Below, in pieces: positions 8,478 to 16,735 of a stretch of 64,000 nucleotides of DNA (position 1 is its first letter; every line of letters starts with the position of its first letter). The position numbers and the translations under genes are program-made. The DNA lies in the NCBI RefSeq assembly GCF_009906955.1, contig NZ_CP047656.1, positions 4,884,462 through 4,948,461 on the forward strand. The letters run 5' to 3'. The stretch is from Paraglaciecola mesophila. GTDB taxonomy: Bacteria > Pseudomonadota > Gammaproteobacteria > Enterobacterales > Alteromonadaceae. Under the pieces are notes generated by a model, which worked only from the letters and a program-made list of their open reading frames with translations, ran no database searches and was not told the origin of the DNA.

Positions 8478-9893
8478 TTAGGGTGTCTCCCCACTAGGGG
8501 TGGCTGATGTCTTTTTCGGTTCGATGTCTTTTGGGGTATCAATTGCTTCGATATTAATAATGTTCGAGCGATTGAGCGTGACTTTAAAGCGCTGGATCTG
8601 CTGTTGCCGGGCTTTATTAGTATGCATCATTACCACATTGATTTGATAGCGTCGTTCTACCGCTTGTTTGGTAATTTTTTGATTTTCGAGGGAATAGAGT
8701 CGTCCTTCACCTTTGCGCAAAAAGCGCACGAATGGGGTGAGGTTAAAGTATATTCTTTGTTGAATTTCATCGTAGCCAGGCAGAAAGCTCTTGGCGTTCA
8801 CTTTGGTTTCGCTGCGAAAATGCAATAGTTTGGCTGCTTGTTTATTTTGCTGGCGTCTGGTTTGAAAGACCTTATCAATTTGCTTGGGTAAATCTTTGCT
8901 ACTGATATATTCAAGCCAGATCGTTTGGCGCGCTACTTTGCTTTTTGTCACACTGTGGCTGTACAGCAAACGCCATTTAGGTAAACCTTTTTGGATCCGT
9001 CGCCAAATCAAGCGTGTAATGTCTTCTTTAAAGATTTCCCTGAGCCCGTAAATCACCCCTAACATACCCACTAGCGCTATCGTAACTTCGGTAAAGTTGG
9101 TGCGGGCGTTAAGGACCAGTAACATTACAAACGCCATGATAATTGCGGTGACAGTGCCTTTTACTAGCCGGTTTAAATAACTGTTTAAGTTTTTGACCTG
9201 CTTTTGAAATACCACTCCGTATTCAATCAGGCGCTGTAATAAGCGCATTTTATTGGTGATACGGTTGGGATCACTCAAGGTAACAGAGGAGTTATATTGG
9301 TTTTCTTTGCGGTATTGATTTTCACGCCGACAAAGACCAATTAAAAACTGGTGCTCGCTGGTAAAGTCGCTCGTTTTAGGCGCACGAGACAGCAGCTTTA
9401 AGAATGATTGTTCAACTTGCCAACTTAAGTAATTATCGGCGTTTTCAAAATAGGCTCTAAGTTTTTGATCAGACGGTGTGTAGCGTCTCAATTTTTTCAA
9501 CAAGCCAGAGGTTTGCTCCGCAAGTTCAATCGCATGAGGATAGAACGCTTTGGGATCTTTAAGCTTAATGGTTTGCTTTATGTCAGTATCAAGGGCGGTA
9601 CGTATTTGGTATGAGTACAGGTTCAAGTTCAAACGGTAATCGCTTTGTTCGCCTTTTTTTTGGCTGATGAAACGACTGCGAACCAAAGGCACATGGAGTT
9701 GATCAGAATAGTAGGCGCTTTGACACTGAATACTGTGATGAAAATACTGCTCTTCCGACAAGGTTTTCGCGTTAATGCCCATTTCTTCAGGGATAGAAAA
9801 ATACAGATCGAGACGCTGCTGGTCACTGGGTAACAATTGGTAGCCCACTCGAATGGAGAGGTTTTCATCTTGAGTGAGTTTAATGTTATCCAC
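8478..9893 (-). CDS. Conserved membrane protein of unknown function
   Basis: A 471-aa protein that I do not recognise. A beta-rich soluble N-terminal part (about residues 1-240) with many Tyr and Gln residues is followed by two adjacent membrane segments, TAIIMAFVMLLVL (about 247-262) and TIALVGMLGVIYGL (about 272-287). A basic cytoplasmic-type C-terminal domain follows, rich in KxR clusters. No catalytic motif is evident. There is no signal peptide, so both soluble parts are probably cytoplasmic. Codon use looks like that of the neighbouring core genes. It appears to be a single-gene unit, convergent with the oxygenase gene. Confidence 0.7.
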   Translation of the reverse strand: MDNIKLTQDENLSIRVGYQLLPSDQQRLDLYFSIPEEMGINAKTLSEEQYFHHSIQCQSAYYSDQLHVPLVRSRFISQKKGEQSDYRLNLNLYSYQIRTALDTDIKQTIKLKDPKAFYPHAIELAEQTSGLLKKLRRYTPSDQKLRAYFENADNYLSWQVEQSFLKLLSRAPKTSDFTSEHQFLIGLCRRENQYRKENQYNSSVTLSDPNRITNKMRLLQRLIEYGVVFQKQVKNLNSYLNRLVKGTVTAIIMAFVMLLVLNARTNFTEVTIALVGMLGVIYGLREIFKEDITRLIWRRIQKGLPKWRLLYSHSVTKSKVARQTIWLEYISSKDLPKQIDKVFQTRRQQNKQAAKLLHFRSETKVNAKSFLPGYDEIQQRIYFNLTPFVRFLRKGEGRLYSLENQKITKQAVERRYQINVVMMHTNKARQQQIQRFKVTLNRSNIINIEAIDTPKDIEPKKTSATPSGETP

Positions 9894-10035
9894 TTATAGG
9901 GGGCGCTCCTTTTGGTGCAACAGCGATGAAGACATTAGTGATTATTATGCCTTATTTTGCTAAGTATGACTAATATGTGAAGTGCCTGAGCCGCTAAGGC
10001 TGTTAGGGCCTTTTTCGCGAAAGTCGCGTGCTATA

Positions 10036-10890
10036 TCAGCGTTTTTGCGGTGAAAGGCTACTGCCAATTGACGCCACAATCACCAGCCCAATAGCGGCCC
10101 ACTGTAGCAAAGTGAGTTGCTCACTCAAAATAACGAAGCCGGCTAGGGCGGCAACAGCGGGCTCTAAGCTCATCAACACACTAAATGCCTGAGTGGGCAT
10201 ATTTCTAAGGGCAACCATTTCTAATGAATAAGGCAGCGCGCTAGATAACACCCCAACTAGCAGCCCGAGCGGTAACACCTGCCAGCTAAACAGTTCAACT
10301 CCTTGCGTGACCACACCTACGGGGACGAGGACTAAGGCGGCTACCGTTATGCCTAAGGCGACAGTAATGCCACCAGATGCTTGTTTACCTGTACGGGTAC
10401 CAAATAGAATATAACCTGCCCAACAAGCGCCAGCCCCTAGCGCCATTAATGCGCCAACCAGATCCAGCCCTTGAGCACTGGTTAAATCAGGCATGAGAAG
10501 AACAATTCCCGCTATAGCGCAGGCGACCCAAACAAGATCGCTTTTTCGCTTAGAGGAAAACAGCCCAACGGCCAAAGGCCCGGTAAATTCAAGGGCAACA
10601 GCGATGCCTAATGGGATACGCTCAATCGCTAAATAAAACAAAATATTCATGCCGCCCAAACATAAACCATAAACAATAACACTGCGCCAATCTCGCCCTT
10701 GAGGTAAAGCGCGCCAAGGCCGAAATACCAGCCACAGTACAATTGCTGCAAAACCTAAACGCAAGGCGGTGGTGCCATCTGGGCCGACAATAGGAAACAG
10801 CTGTTTTGCCAAAGACGCACCAGATTGGATGGTGACCATAGCCAGTAATACGCAGCCTATTGCCGTCAGAAGTACGCGGTTGATTTGCAT
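10036..10890 (-). CDS. rhtA: DMT-superfamily exporter, RhtA-like
   Basis: The 284-aa hydrophobic protein has about ten membrane spans in two EamA repeats. LRLGFAAIVLWLVFRPW, IPLGIAVALEFTGPL and the second-repeat LEPAVAALAGFVILSE are typical of the RhtA (threonine/homoserine exporter) branch. It would export small amino acids or similar metabolites across the inner membrane by proton antiport. The substrate is inferred from subfamily resemblance only. It is monocistronic, with the start codon at 10888-10890. Confidence 0.75.
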   Translation of the reverse strand: MQINRVLLTAIGCVLLAMVTIQSGASLAKQLFPIVGPDGTTALRLGFAAIVLWLVFRPWRALPQGRDWRSVIVYGLCLGGMNILFYLAIERIPLGIAVALEFTGPLAVGLFSSKRKSDLVWVACAIAGIVLLMPDLTSAQGLDLVGALMALGAGACWAGYILFGTRTGKQASGGITVALGITVAALVLVPVGVVTQGVELFSWQVLPLGLLVGVLSSALPYSLEMVALRNMPTQAFSVLMSLEPAVAALAGFVILSEQLTLLQWAAIGLVIVASIGSSLSPQKR

Positions 10891-10964
10891 AGAGAAATTG
10901 TCCGGAAAAACGAATCATTTTAGGGGCGGTATTCTACCTGAGGAAATGGGATTTCACACTGAGT

Positions 10965-11670
10965 TTGCTTGTGTCCTTTGCTGGGGTATTCGCTGCGCAC
11001 ACGTTATGCACTTTGTGCACCGAGCACAGCTTTATGTATCTTTATGGCCTGCGGCCACTATGCGCTGCGCTTACCGTCATCCATGACGGGTATGACTCTC
11101 GTCCCTACGAGCCAGTCCCTTCTTTCCAACAGCCAAAAGAAGTAACCAAGAAAGGCCGCCCTCCAGCCAATTTTGCCCCCCATAGTTTAAAGCGACTTCA
11201 ATGCCAGAACGGCGAAAGGTAACCTCCATGTAAAACACTTCGCCTTGTCCAGACATCCCTGTCTGGTCATCTGACAAGCCGCTTTAAAATATGGAAAATT
11301 GGAGTCGGTATAAAAGACAAAAGCAAAGCAGCGACGTTGTCGCCAGAGCATGCGCTTCGCTTATCTATGCACTTCGTGCACCAGCATCCATGCTGGGTAT
11401 GACAGACCATCCATGGTCAGCCAGTCACTTTTTCAAAAGACGACAAAGTAACCAAAAAGTCTTTTGCTCCAACAAACTTTCTTAACCGCTAAAAGTAACG
11501 GCTTTAATGTCAGAACGGCGTGAGGAAACATCCCTGTAAAGCAACACGCCTTGTCCAGACGTCCATGTCTGGCCATCTGTCAAGCCGATACTTCTATCGG
11601 GAAAGTTTGAGTCGCGTAAAAACAAAAGCAGCGACGTTGTCGCCAGAGCATGGGCTTCGCTTAGTCTTGA
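10965..11670. repeat. Long degenerate intergenic repeat, two units offset by about 300 bp
   Basis: No convincing gene lies between 10891 and 11936. Two related stretches cover roughly 11059-11360 and 11350-11665. AGCAGCGACGTTGTCGCC recurs at an offset of exactly 300 bp (around 11328 and 11628). Other matching pieces are GAACGGCG, CGCCTTGTCCAGAC, CATCTG(A/T)CAAGCCG and CATCCATG(A/C)(C/T)GGGTATGAC. Short frames are open here, but they have no homologous signature and conflict across strands. This looks like a decayed family of dispersed intergenic repeats. Confidence 0.7.
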
Positions 11671-11722
11671 GCAGAAAATAATTCTCACTTTCTTCAACAA
11701 TTCCGGTAAACAACAAGATCTT

Positions 11723-11836
11723 GGAAGTTTTCCGTGTTTCTACAAGAGCAAGTTCTATACATGGAAAAATTTTAACCTGTACAACAAGTTAGAGTGTATG
11801 CTAAAAAAGACAGATAAGGAAAGGCGGAAAACTTCC
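11723..11836. repeat. 12-bp inverted repeat pair flanking an AT-rich segment
   Basis: GGAAGTTTTCCG at 11723-11734 is the exact reverse complement of CGGAAAACTTCC at 11825-11836, about 90 bp apart. Both are followed or preceded by a GTG/TTG extension. The pair lies 100 bp upstream of the 319-aa orphan gene. It could be a structured leader, a regulator site pair or element ends; nothing decides between these. Confidence 0.55.
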
Positions 11837-11936
11837 GTGATTAAATGCGGAACTTTTCCTGCTATTAATACTGTTAGAGCCTTAAGAAGTTTTTGTACTT
11901 GGTTTAGGCTGTTTCAATAATGAAAAAGGAATTTCA

Positions 11937-12896
11937 ATGAGTAGTACAGCAAATTTATTCGAGCTCCATTATTACTTCAATAACGATTCACACTTAATAG
12001 ATGCATCATTGCGAAATAGGTGTGAAGGTGAAGTATTAGCCATCCTCAATGAAGCCGCCTCAATTTTATCCATTGATGCTTCCTTATATTCTAGCATCCC
12101 CAGCGAAGGCGGATTTAGGGACTTTTGGAAAGCAATGGGTAAAAATAATAATCAGATCACAATCTTACTAGTAATCGCCACGATAGTTCTTTCTCGAGTC
12201 CCTACAACAGATCCAGAGATGGAAGCTTTAGAAAAAGAGATAAAAAAGCTTACGATTGAAGAAAAAAAGTTAAATATAGAAAAGCTTAAACTTGAACTCG
12301 AAGAAAAGGCAGTTGCAGAAGTAGATAAAAATGTAATAAATAAAGCTGCAAAGGTAATAGATAAAAATCTCAAAATAGTGAAAAGAAGGTCAAATCTTTA
12401 CAGCTTACTTTCAAATGAGCATACGATAGACAAGGTGGGGTTTACACTCTCAGATTCAGATAGCGGTGATTTTTTTAGTGATGAGCGCCAGATATTGAGG
12501 GAAAATTTCACTAAGTTCATTATATGCTCCGATACACTTCGTGCAGAAGTTGATGAAAATGCAGTCATTGAAATTATCTCTCCAGTACTTAAAGAAGGCC
12601 GGTTTAAATGGAAGGGAGTTTACGAGGATGCCGTGATTTCATTCGATATGAACGACGCAGATTTTAAAGAAGATGTTCTACTTGAAAATATTGCATTTAA
12701 ACATGGTTCATGTATCAGATGTGTATTGAGAAAATCCAGAGAAATAGACGAAATTGGTGAGGTTAAGGTGACGGGCTATGCCGTCACAACTGTTGTAGAA
12801 GTTATTGAAGGCGATGAAGTGCATAAAACTAAACAGGGTATTAGATATCGCCATACGAAAGCTCTTAAAGATTCACAGCAGGATTTCTTTAGCTAA
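11937..12896 (+). CDS. Orphan protein with membrane helix and coiled coil
   Basis: The 319-aa product belongs to no family I recognise. Residues 1-65 are helical, followed by one probable membrane helix (QITILLVIATIVLSRV, about 72-88). A strongly charged coiled coil runs over about 96-150 (EKEIKKLTIEEKKLNIEKL). The C-terminal 150 residues are predicted mixed alpha/beta, with SDSDSGDFFSDER and an acidic tail. A ribosome-binding site (AAAGGAA) precedes the ATG. The gene is clearly more AT-rich than its core neighbours and is bounded upstream by degenerate repeats and downstream by attC-like sequence, which suggests acquired DNA. A membrane-tethered accessory or defence-type role is only a guess. 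Confidence 0.7.
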   Translation: MSSTANLFELHYYFNNDSHLIDASLRNRCEGEVLAILNEAASILSIDASLYSSIPSEGGFRDFWKAMGKNNNQITILLVIATIVLSRVPTTDPEMEALEKEIKKLTIEEKKLNIEKLKLELEEKAVAEVDKNVINKAAKVIDKNLKIVKRRSNLYSLLSNEHTIDKVGFTLSDSDSGDFFSDERQILRENFTKFIICSDTLRAEVDENAVIEIISPVLKEGRFKWKGVYEDAVISFDMNDADFKEDVLLENIAFKHGSCIRCVLRKSREIDEIGEVKVTGYAVTTVVEVIEGDEVHKTKQGIRYRHTKALKDSQQDFFS

Positions 12897-12940
12897 CGGC
12901 TCTAACAAGCGCATTAACACTCGCTGCGCTCGCAAGGGAC
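12897..12940 (+). other. attC-like left half-site (weak)
   Basis: Directly after the 319-aa gene comes CTAACAAGCGCATTAACAC, then TCGCTGCGCTCGC. This resembles the left half of integron attC sites, with a RYYYAAC-type box followed by a spacer and a GCG-rich arm. No matching right half (GTTRRRY) was found before the next gene, so this is at best a remnant. Confidence 0.35.
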
Positions 12941-13007
12941 AAAAATACGTAGGCTAGCATTTCACAGGGAGTCATTGTGTCTATACCTAAAAGGAAATTA
13001 CAGTAAA

Positions 13008-13460
13008 ATGGAAATTTATAGGGCTGATAAAACTAAAGTCGAAGCTGCCTCAAAAGTTTTTGATTTATATCGTCAATTTTATGGGCAAAAGTCAAATTTC
13101 GACGCTTCTATTGAATTCTTATCTGAGCGTTTCGAGAAAGTGGATTCAAGATTCTTTATTGCACTCAGCTCAGATGGAGAACCTTTAGGGTTTATTCAGC
13201 TTTATCCTTCATTTTCATCTGTTGCTATGAAAAAAATGTGGTATTTAAACGACTTGTTCGTTGTGCAAAGTGCTAGAGGTAAAGGTGTGGCTAGTGCATT
13301 GTTAGATCATGTAAAAACTTACGCTAAAGAAAATGACAGCTTCTCTTTAAAATTAGCAACGGCAATTGACAATGTTCCAGCAAAAGCGCTCTATGAAAAA
13401 CACGGTTATAGCAAAGTAACTGCATTCGACCATTATGTTCTCCGAACAGATACGGTATAA
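13008..13460 (+). CDS. GNAT-family N-acetyltransferase
   Basis: The 150-aa protein starts at ATG 13008, preceded by AAAAGGAA; an upstream in-frame TTG at 12975 adds 11 residues without a better site. It is a complete GNAT fold: N-terminal helices, the beta-4 strand WYLNDLFVV, motif A SARGKGVASALLDHV (acetyl-CoA pyrophosphate binding) and the C-terminal NVPAKALYEKHGYSKV. The acceptor substrate is unknown. It is AT-rich like the preceding orphan gene and flanked by attC-like sequence on both sides, so it may be a captured cassette. Confidence 0.85.
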   Translation: MEIYRADKTKVEAASKVFDLYRQFYGQKSNFDASIEFLSERFEKVDSRFFIALSSDGEPLGFIQLYPSFSSVAMKKMWYLNDLFVVQSARGKGVASALLDHVKTYAKENDSFSLKLATAIDNVPAKALYEKHGYSKVTAFDHYVLRTDTV

Positions 13461-13560
13461 CAACCCAGTCAAACACGCTCACTGCGTTCGCTAGGACGCA
13501 TACATGCGGGGCGACTCCGCCATTATGCCCTAGTGCCTGCGCCCGTTATTGAAAAGTTAG
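13456..13560 (+). other. attC-like element after GNAT gene (degenerate)
   Basis: The GNAT stop codon lies in TATAACAACCCAGTC, and about 100 bp later CTGCGCCCGTTATTG appears, giving the left and right boxes of an attC in the expected order. The interior contains TCACTGCGTTCGCT, resembling the interior of the clear attC at 37111-37225. It also holds a hairpin, CTAGGACGCATA against TATGCCCTAG. The L''/L' arms do not pair well, so the site is degenerate or chimaeric. Confidence 0.4.
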
Positions 13561-13603
13561 AGTAACGTCATTCAAGAGTTTGAAACTAGGTATAGACCTT
13601 TGA

Positions 13604-13738
13604 AAAGTACCTGATGACTACAAATATGTCGCATTCTTGGATGTTCTTGGTTTTAGTAATATGGTTATTAATAAATTCGAACAAACGCTCGAAATATACG
13701 AAAAATTAATTGATGCGATGCGGATGTATGAGTTGTAG
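13604..13738 (+). pseudogene. Truncated gene fragment (YVAFLDVLGFSNMV)
   Basis: An open frame without a usable start encodes DDYKYVAFLDVLGFSNMV followed by a helical stretch (FEQTLEIYEKLIDAM) and ends at TAG 13736-13738. The FLDxLGFxxxV motif is the N-terminus of a widespread family of larger proteins of uncertain function with a cyclase-like start. Only about 40 residues remain. The frame ends where the 12-bp AGAGACACCCAT repeat begins, so the 3' part was probably removed by a transposition-related event. Confidence 0.55.
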
Positions 13739-13748
13739 AGACACCCAT
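13737..13748. repeat. Solitary copy of transposase-element terminal repeat
   Basis: AGAGACACCCAT is identical to the left-end repeat of the Y1 transposase element at 37870-37881 and 38034-38045, and is the reverse complement of its right end at 39292-39303. No transposase is nearby. Nothing else is recognisable between here and the b561 gene start at 13956. Confidence 0.55.
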
Positions 13749-13955
13749 GTTAACCGTTTACTCAATTTCAATGGGCTTGGATAGGCGATATTAAATTTGA
13801 TTCTTAATATTGGGCCTTTATCAATCTGGGGGCTACCGTTGTCGGTGAGGTCCTCTAGAAAGCGATATTGAGGGGATTATGCTGGTTTCCGCTGACGTTT
13901 AAGGGGAGATTTGTTAGAGTCAAGCTTAGACTCTTCATCTACCTTGGAATCATTT

Positions 13956-14543
13956 ATGGGACTTAAAAATACGCCCAGTAACTATGGCGCTATTGCGAAA
14001 TGGTTACATTGGACAACCGCTTTATTGTTTTTAGGCTCGTACGCCACTTTTTATTATAAGGAGTGGTTTACGCAAGCGAGGGCCCCTGAGGGTTTTACTG
14101 CACTTCAGTTGCATTTTTCTATTGGGATTACGGTCGCGGTTCTTGTTGTTTTACGTATTCTCTGGCGAATGACTAATCGTATTCCTGACTTGGAGCCGGG
14201 GTCAAAATGGGTGCATTTCTTTGCGCACTGCGGTCATTATGCGCTGTACGCAATCATGATCATTATGCCAATTACTGGTTATATGGGCACAGGTGGTAGC
14301 ACTGACTACTTTTTCCTGTTTGAAATTCCAAAATTTGAAGACACGGCGCTTTTTCAGAATATAGTCAGCGGAGGACTCGGTTTATCTTTTGAGGAATTCG
14401 AAAAGCCATTAGATTTCATTCACAAAAAGATATTAGGTGAATGGCTCCTGTGGATTTTGATTTTAGGCCATGCTGGGGCTGCGCTTTTTCATCATATAGT
14501 GAATAAAGACCGTACGTTATTGAAAATGACCACAGGTAAGTAA
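13956..14543 (+). CDS. Cytochrome b561 family protein
   Basis: The 195-aa inner-membrane diheme cytochrome begins at ATG 13956; an in-frame TTG at 13911 would add a polar, non-homologous extension. It starts with the characteristic YGAIAKWLHWTTALL, giving the first heme His in helix 1. It continues with LQLHFSIGITV, HCGHYALYAIMIIMPITGYMG and the C-terminal WLLWILILGHAGAALFHH. The four helices each present His ligands for two b hemes. Family members pass electrons from quinol or superoxide across the membrane. The acceptor here is unknown. Confidence 0.88.
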   Translation: MGLKNTPSNYGAIAKWLHWTTALLFLGSYATFYYKEWFTQARAPEGFTALQLHFSIGITVAVLVVLRILWRMTNRIPDLEPGSKWVHFFAHCGHYALYAIMIIMPITGYMGTGGSTDYFFLFEIPKFEDTALFQNIVSGGLGLSFEEFEKPLDFIHKKILGEWLLWILILGHAGAALFHHIVNKDRTLLKMTTGK

Positions 14544-14566
14544 CCAAACCGTTTATTTGCTGGGGC

Positions 14567-14606
14567 AACCTTGGCTAGCTTCTGCGTAAATAGCCAAGGT
14601 TTGTTA
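14567..14606. terminator. Bidirectional terminator between b561 and MYG1 genes
   Basis: A perfect 11-bp stem AACCTTGGCTA / TAGCCAAGGTT (14567-14577, 14591-14601) encloses a 13-nt loop. It is followed on the + strand by TTGTTAGTTT. It sits between two convergent genes and would serve both. Confidence 0.65.
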
Positions 14607-14649
14607 GTTTGAAGCAGGCAACTGCTAGATGCGTTACCCTTTAGGGGCT

Positions 14650-15519
14650 TTACTCTTTGAGTGCCAGTTCGGCCATTTTCATTGTGCTTTCGAAGGATGC
14701 GGTGCCGGCTATGAATAAGCCGTTGTGGCAGAACATGGCGTCTTCTATGCCTGTTTCTGCTTGTAGTTCTGCATCTGATAAGCCAGCCCATGGTTTGGGT
14801 AACGATTTTCTATCTTCGAATGAGCCAGGTTCAACTGGCACGGTTTGGATCATCCATTGCCCTGATTGTGACGGGTAGACCATATACAATGCTTGCTCTG
14901 ATAGGGTATGAACAGTTTTCTTCCATGGGGTGTATTTTTCTAGCACGATCACTCTTGGGTCTTGTGCGTTTTTTATCGCTTCGGCGACGATGGCTTTTGC
15001 GTTTAACCCACCGCTGGCGGCTGCTATTGCACGGGCTAATATACGTGCTGCGAAATCAACCGCTTCATTAAAGCCGCTATCAAAATCACCTTCTTCTTGC
15101 CATGTTGGGTTGAACATTGAAATGGTTTGGCTAAGGCTAATGCCTTCAGCGACCCCTTTAACATGGCCGCAGTCGATGGCGTCAATGGTGGATACCAGAC
15201 CGGCATCAATCGCGTTGGCTAGCTCTTGATTGTTCTCGCATATGGCGAGGCCGTATTTCTGCCAAATCAAACCAAATGACGAGTAGGGCACGCCATTGTC
15301 GCGCTCGCCCGCACCACCGCGTTGGTGATGATCGAAACGGTCTGTTGCTGCATCGTGCTCTCCACCTACATCAATCACCACATCCGCCTTGGCGATAATG
15401 TCTTTATCACGGGTGCGAATGAGGGTAAACGTAGGGAACACGCTTTTAAGGGCTGCGACACTGAATACATCGTCAGCATGAAAATTGCCGCTGTGGGTGA
15501 CTACTATTTTATCATTCAT
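14650..15519 (-). CDS. MYG1-family (UPF0160) protein, DHH-like metal hydrolase
   Basis: The 289-aa protein opens with VVTHSGNFHADDVFSVAAL, carrying the His and Asp metal ligands, then DVVIDVGGEHDAATDRFDHHQRGGAG (Asp and the DHHQ motif). MPYSSFGLIW-like and CxHNGLFIAG segments complete the MYG1 signature. Eukaryotic MYG1 is a 3'-5' RNA exonuclease of the DHH type; bacterial homologues are presumed metal-dependent nucleases or phosphoesterases. The catalytic His/Asp set is intact. It is monocistronic, with the start codon at 15517-15519. Confidence 0.85.
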   Translation of the reverse strand: MNDKIVVTHSGNFHADDVFSVAALKSVFPTFTLIRTRDKDIIAKADVVIDVGGEHDAATDRFDHHQRGGAGERDNGVPYSSFGLIWQKYGLAICENNQELANAIDAGLVSTIDAIDCGHVKGVAEGISLSQTISMFNPTWQEEGDFDSGFNEAVDFAARILARAIAAASGGLNAKAIVAEAIKNAQDPRVIVLEKYTPWKKTVHTLSEQALYMVYPSQSGQWMIQTVPVEPGSFEDRKSLPKPWAGLSDAELQAETGIEDAMFCHNGLFIAGTASFESTMKMAELALKE

Positions 15520-15875
15520 TAATTTGCGTCATTTATTGAGAAGAAAAGAAAGGCGTCGTTCGCTATACGTTAAGCATAAAAACGACTTAGCGCACTATTA
15601 TTTATACAAGAGAAAACATGTATTTATACAAGAAAAAACTTGGCGCGATTCTATCTGAAAACAAAGTGAAATTTTGAACTAATTAGCAAGTTGCCAATAT
15701 AAGTTCGCCCTTGGGGGGTGAACACTTAGCGCATGGCGGTGGGGTGATAGGATTTTTATGTGGGTGTTTCGCTGCATATCCAGTGATACAATTTTTAAAA
15801 AGTATCGCCGCGCGTTCTGCCAATTCCGTGAAGTGGTATTAGAAAGCACGGTAAATCGAAATTTAATGAGGGATT
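15520..15875. other. Intergenic region with an 18-bp direct repeat
   Basis: There is no gene. TATTTATACAAGA(G/A)AAAA occurs at about 15599-15616 and again at about 15621-15638, a period of 22 bp, close to two helical turns. It lies 80-120 bp upstream of the MYG1 start, so it could be a regulator-binding pair. The rest is AT-rich leader for the divergent genes. Confidence 0.45.
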
Positions 15876-16586
15876 ATGCGCTATCAAGGAAAGGTATTTA
15901 ATTGGAATGACGATAAAGGGTTTGGTTTTGTTGAGTCAAATGGTGGCGGCGAAAGAGCCTTTGTGCATATCAAAGCATTTAATCCGCGTTCAAGACGGCC
16001 CATTGATGGTGACATTATTATTTATGATGTTGTTCAAGGAGATAGTCATCGCGCTAAAGCGGCTAATATTCAGTTCTCTCGGGACGCAACAGGTGCGTTA
16101 ATCAAAAGACCGAATTTAAAAAATGTACATAGTAAAAACAGTGGCAAAAATAGCCAAACCGGTCAAAGCCGCCGATCTAAAGGCAAAGCACAAAGTTATA
16201 CCTTGGCAAATACGTTTATCTTGCTGTTTTGTGTAGGGATAGTGCTATCTGTATTGCTTGGCCCTTTACCGCCTGTGGTAGGTGGTATTTATATGGTGAT
16301 GAGCGTTATTGCCTTTCTTGCCTACGCGATTGATAAAAACGCCGCACAAAAAGGGCGTTGGCGCACCAAAGAAAGCACCTTACATCTGTATGCATTACTT
16401 GGCGGCTGGCCCGGGGCATTACTGGCGCAAAATAAGCTCAGGCATAAATCAAGTAAAAACGAGTTTAAGCAGGTTTATTGGCTCACTGTGGTATTAAACC
16501 TAGGCGCTTTGTACTGGCTGCACACAGAAGAGGGCATACAGTTTTTGAACCGCTATATTGTGCCGATTTTCGATGGCCTATTGTAA
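15876..16586 (+). CDS. Cold-shock domain / DUF1294 membrane protein
   Basis: The 236-aa protein has two parts. Residues 1-70 form a cold-shock OB-fold (GKVFNWNDDKGFGFV with the RNP1 aromatic residues and FVHIKAF for RNP2). A basic linker of about residues 80-110 follows (KNSGKNSQTGQSRRSKGK). The C-terminal DUF1294 domain has three to four membrane spans and the family motif AYAIDKNAAQKGRWR...LHLYALLGGWPGALLAQ. The fusion is known in gammaproteobacteria. A role in coupling nucleic-acid binding to the membrane is inferred; no substrate is known. Confidence 0.85.
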   Translation: MRYQGKVFNWNDDKGFGFVESNGGGERAFVHIKAFNPRSRRPIDGDIIIYDVVQGDSHRAKAANIQFSRDATGALIKRPNLKNVHSKNSGKNSQTGQSRRSKGKAQSYTLANTFILLFCVGIVLSVLLGPLPPVVGGIYMVMSVIAFLAYAIDKNAAQKGRWRTKESTLHLYALLGGWPGALLAQNKLRHKSSKNEFKQVYWLTVVLNLGALYWLHTEEGIQFLNRYIVPIFDGLL

Positions 16587-16661
16587 CGATTTACACGGGG
16601 CAAAGTGTCGAGTACATGGTACGCAAAGCCGTGCATTATTCGTTAAGCTAGCCGCAAGGTT

Positions 16662-16702
16662 CAACACAAGATGCAACACAAGGTGCAACACAAGGTGCAA
16701 CA
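16662..16702. repeat. 12-bp tandem repeat
   Basis: CAACACAAG(A/G)TG is repeated about 3.4 times in tandem between the DUF1294 gene and the next gene. It is not coding in an obvious frame and probably arose by slippage. Confidence 0.7.
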
Positions 16703-16735
16703 ACCTAAATTATTCAACAAACGGGTGAGGCAAAG

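Noticed and set aside
10965..11700. Several short open frames in both strands between the DMT exporter and the orphan gene
   Set aside because: They overlap one another on opposite strands, have no signature, and fall within degenerate repeats; coding is not supported.
16662..16702. Tandem 12-bp repeat considered as a CRISPR array
   Set aside because: Units are contiguous with no spacers and too short; no cas genes are in the window.
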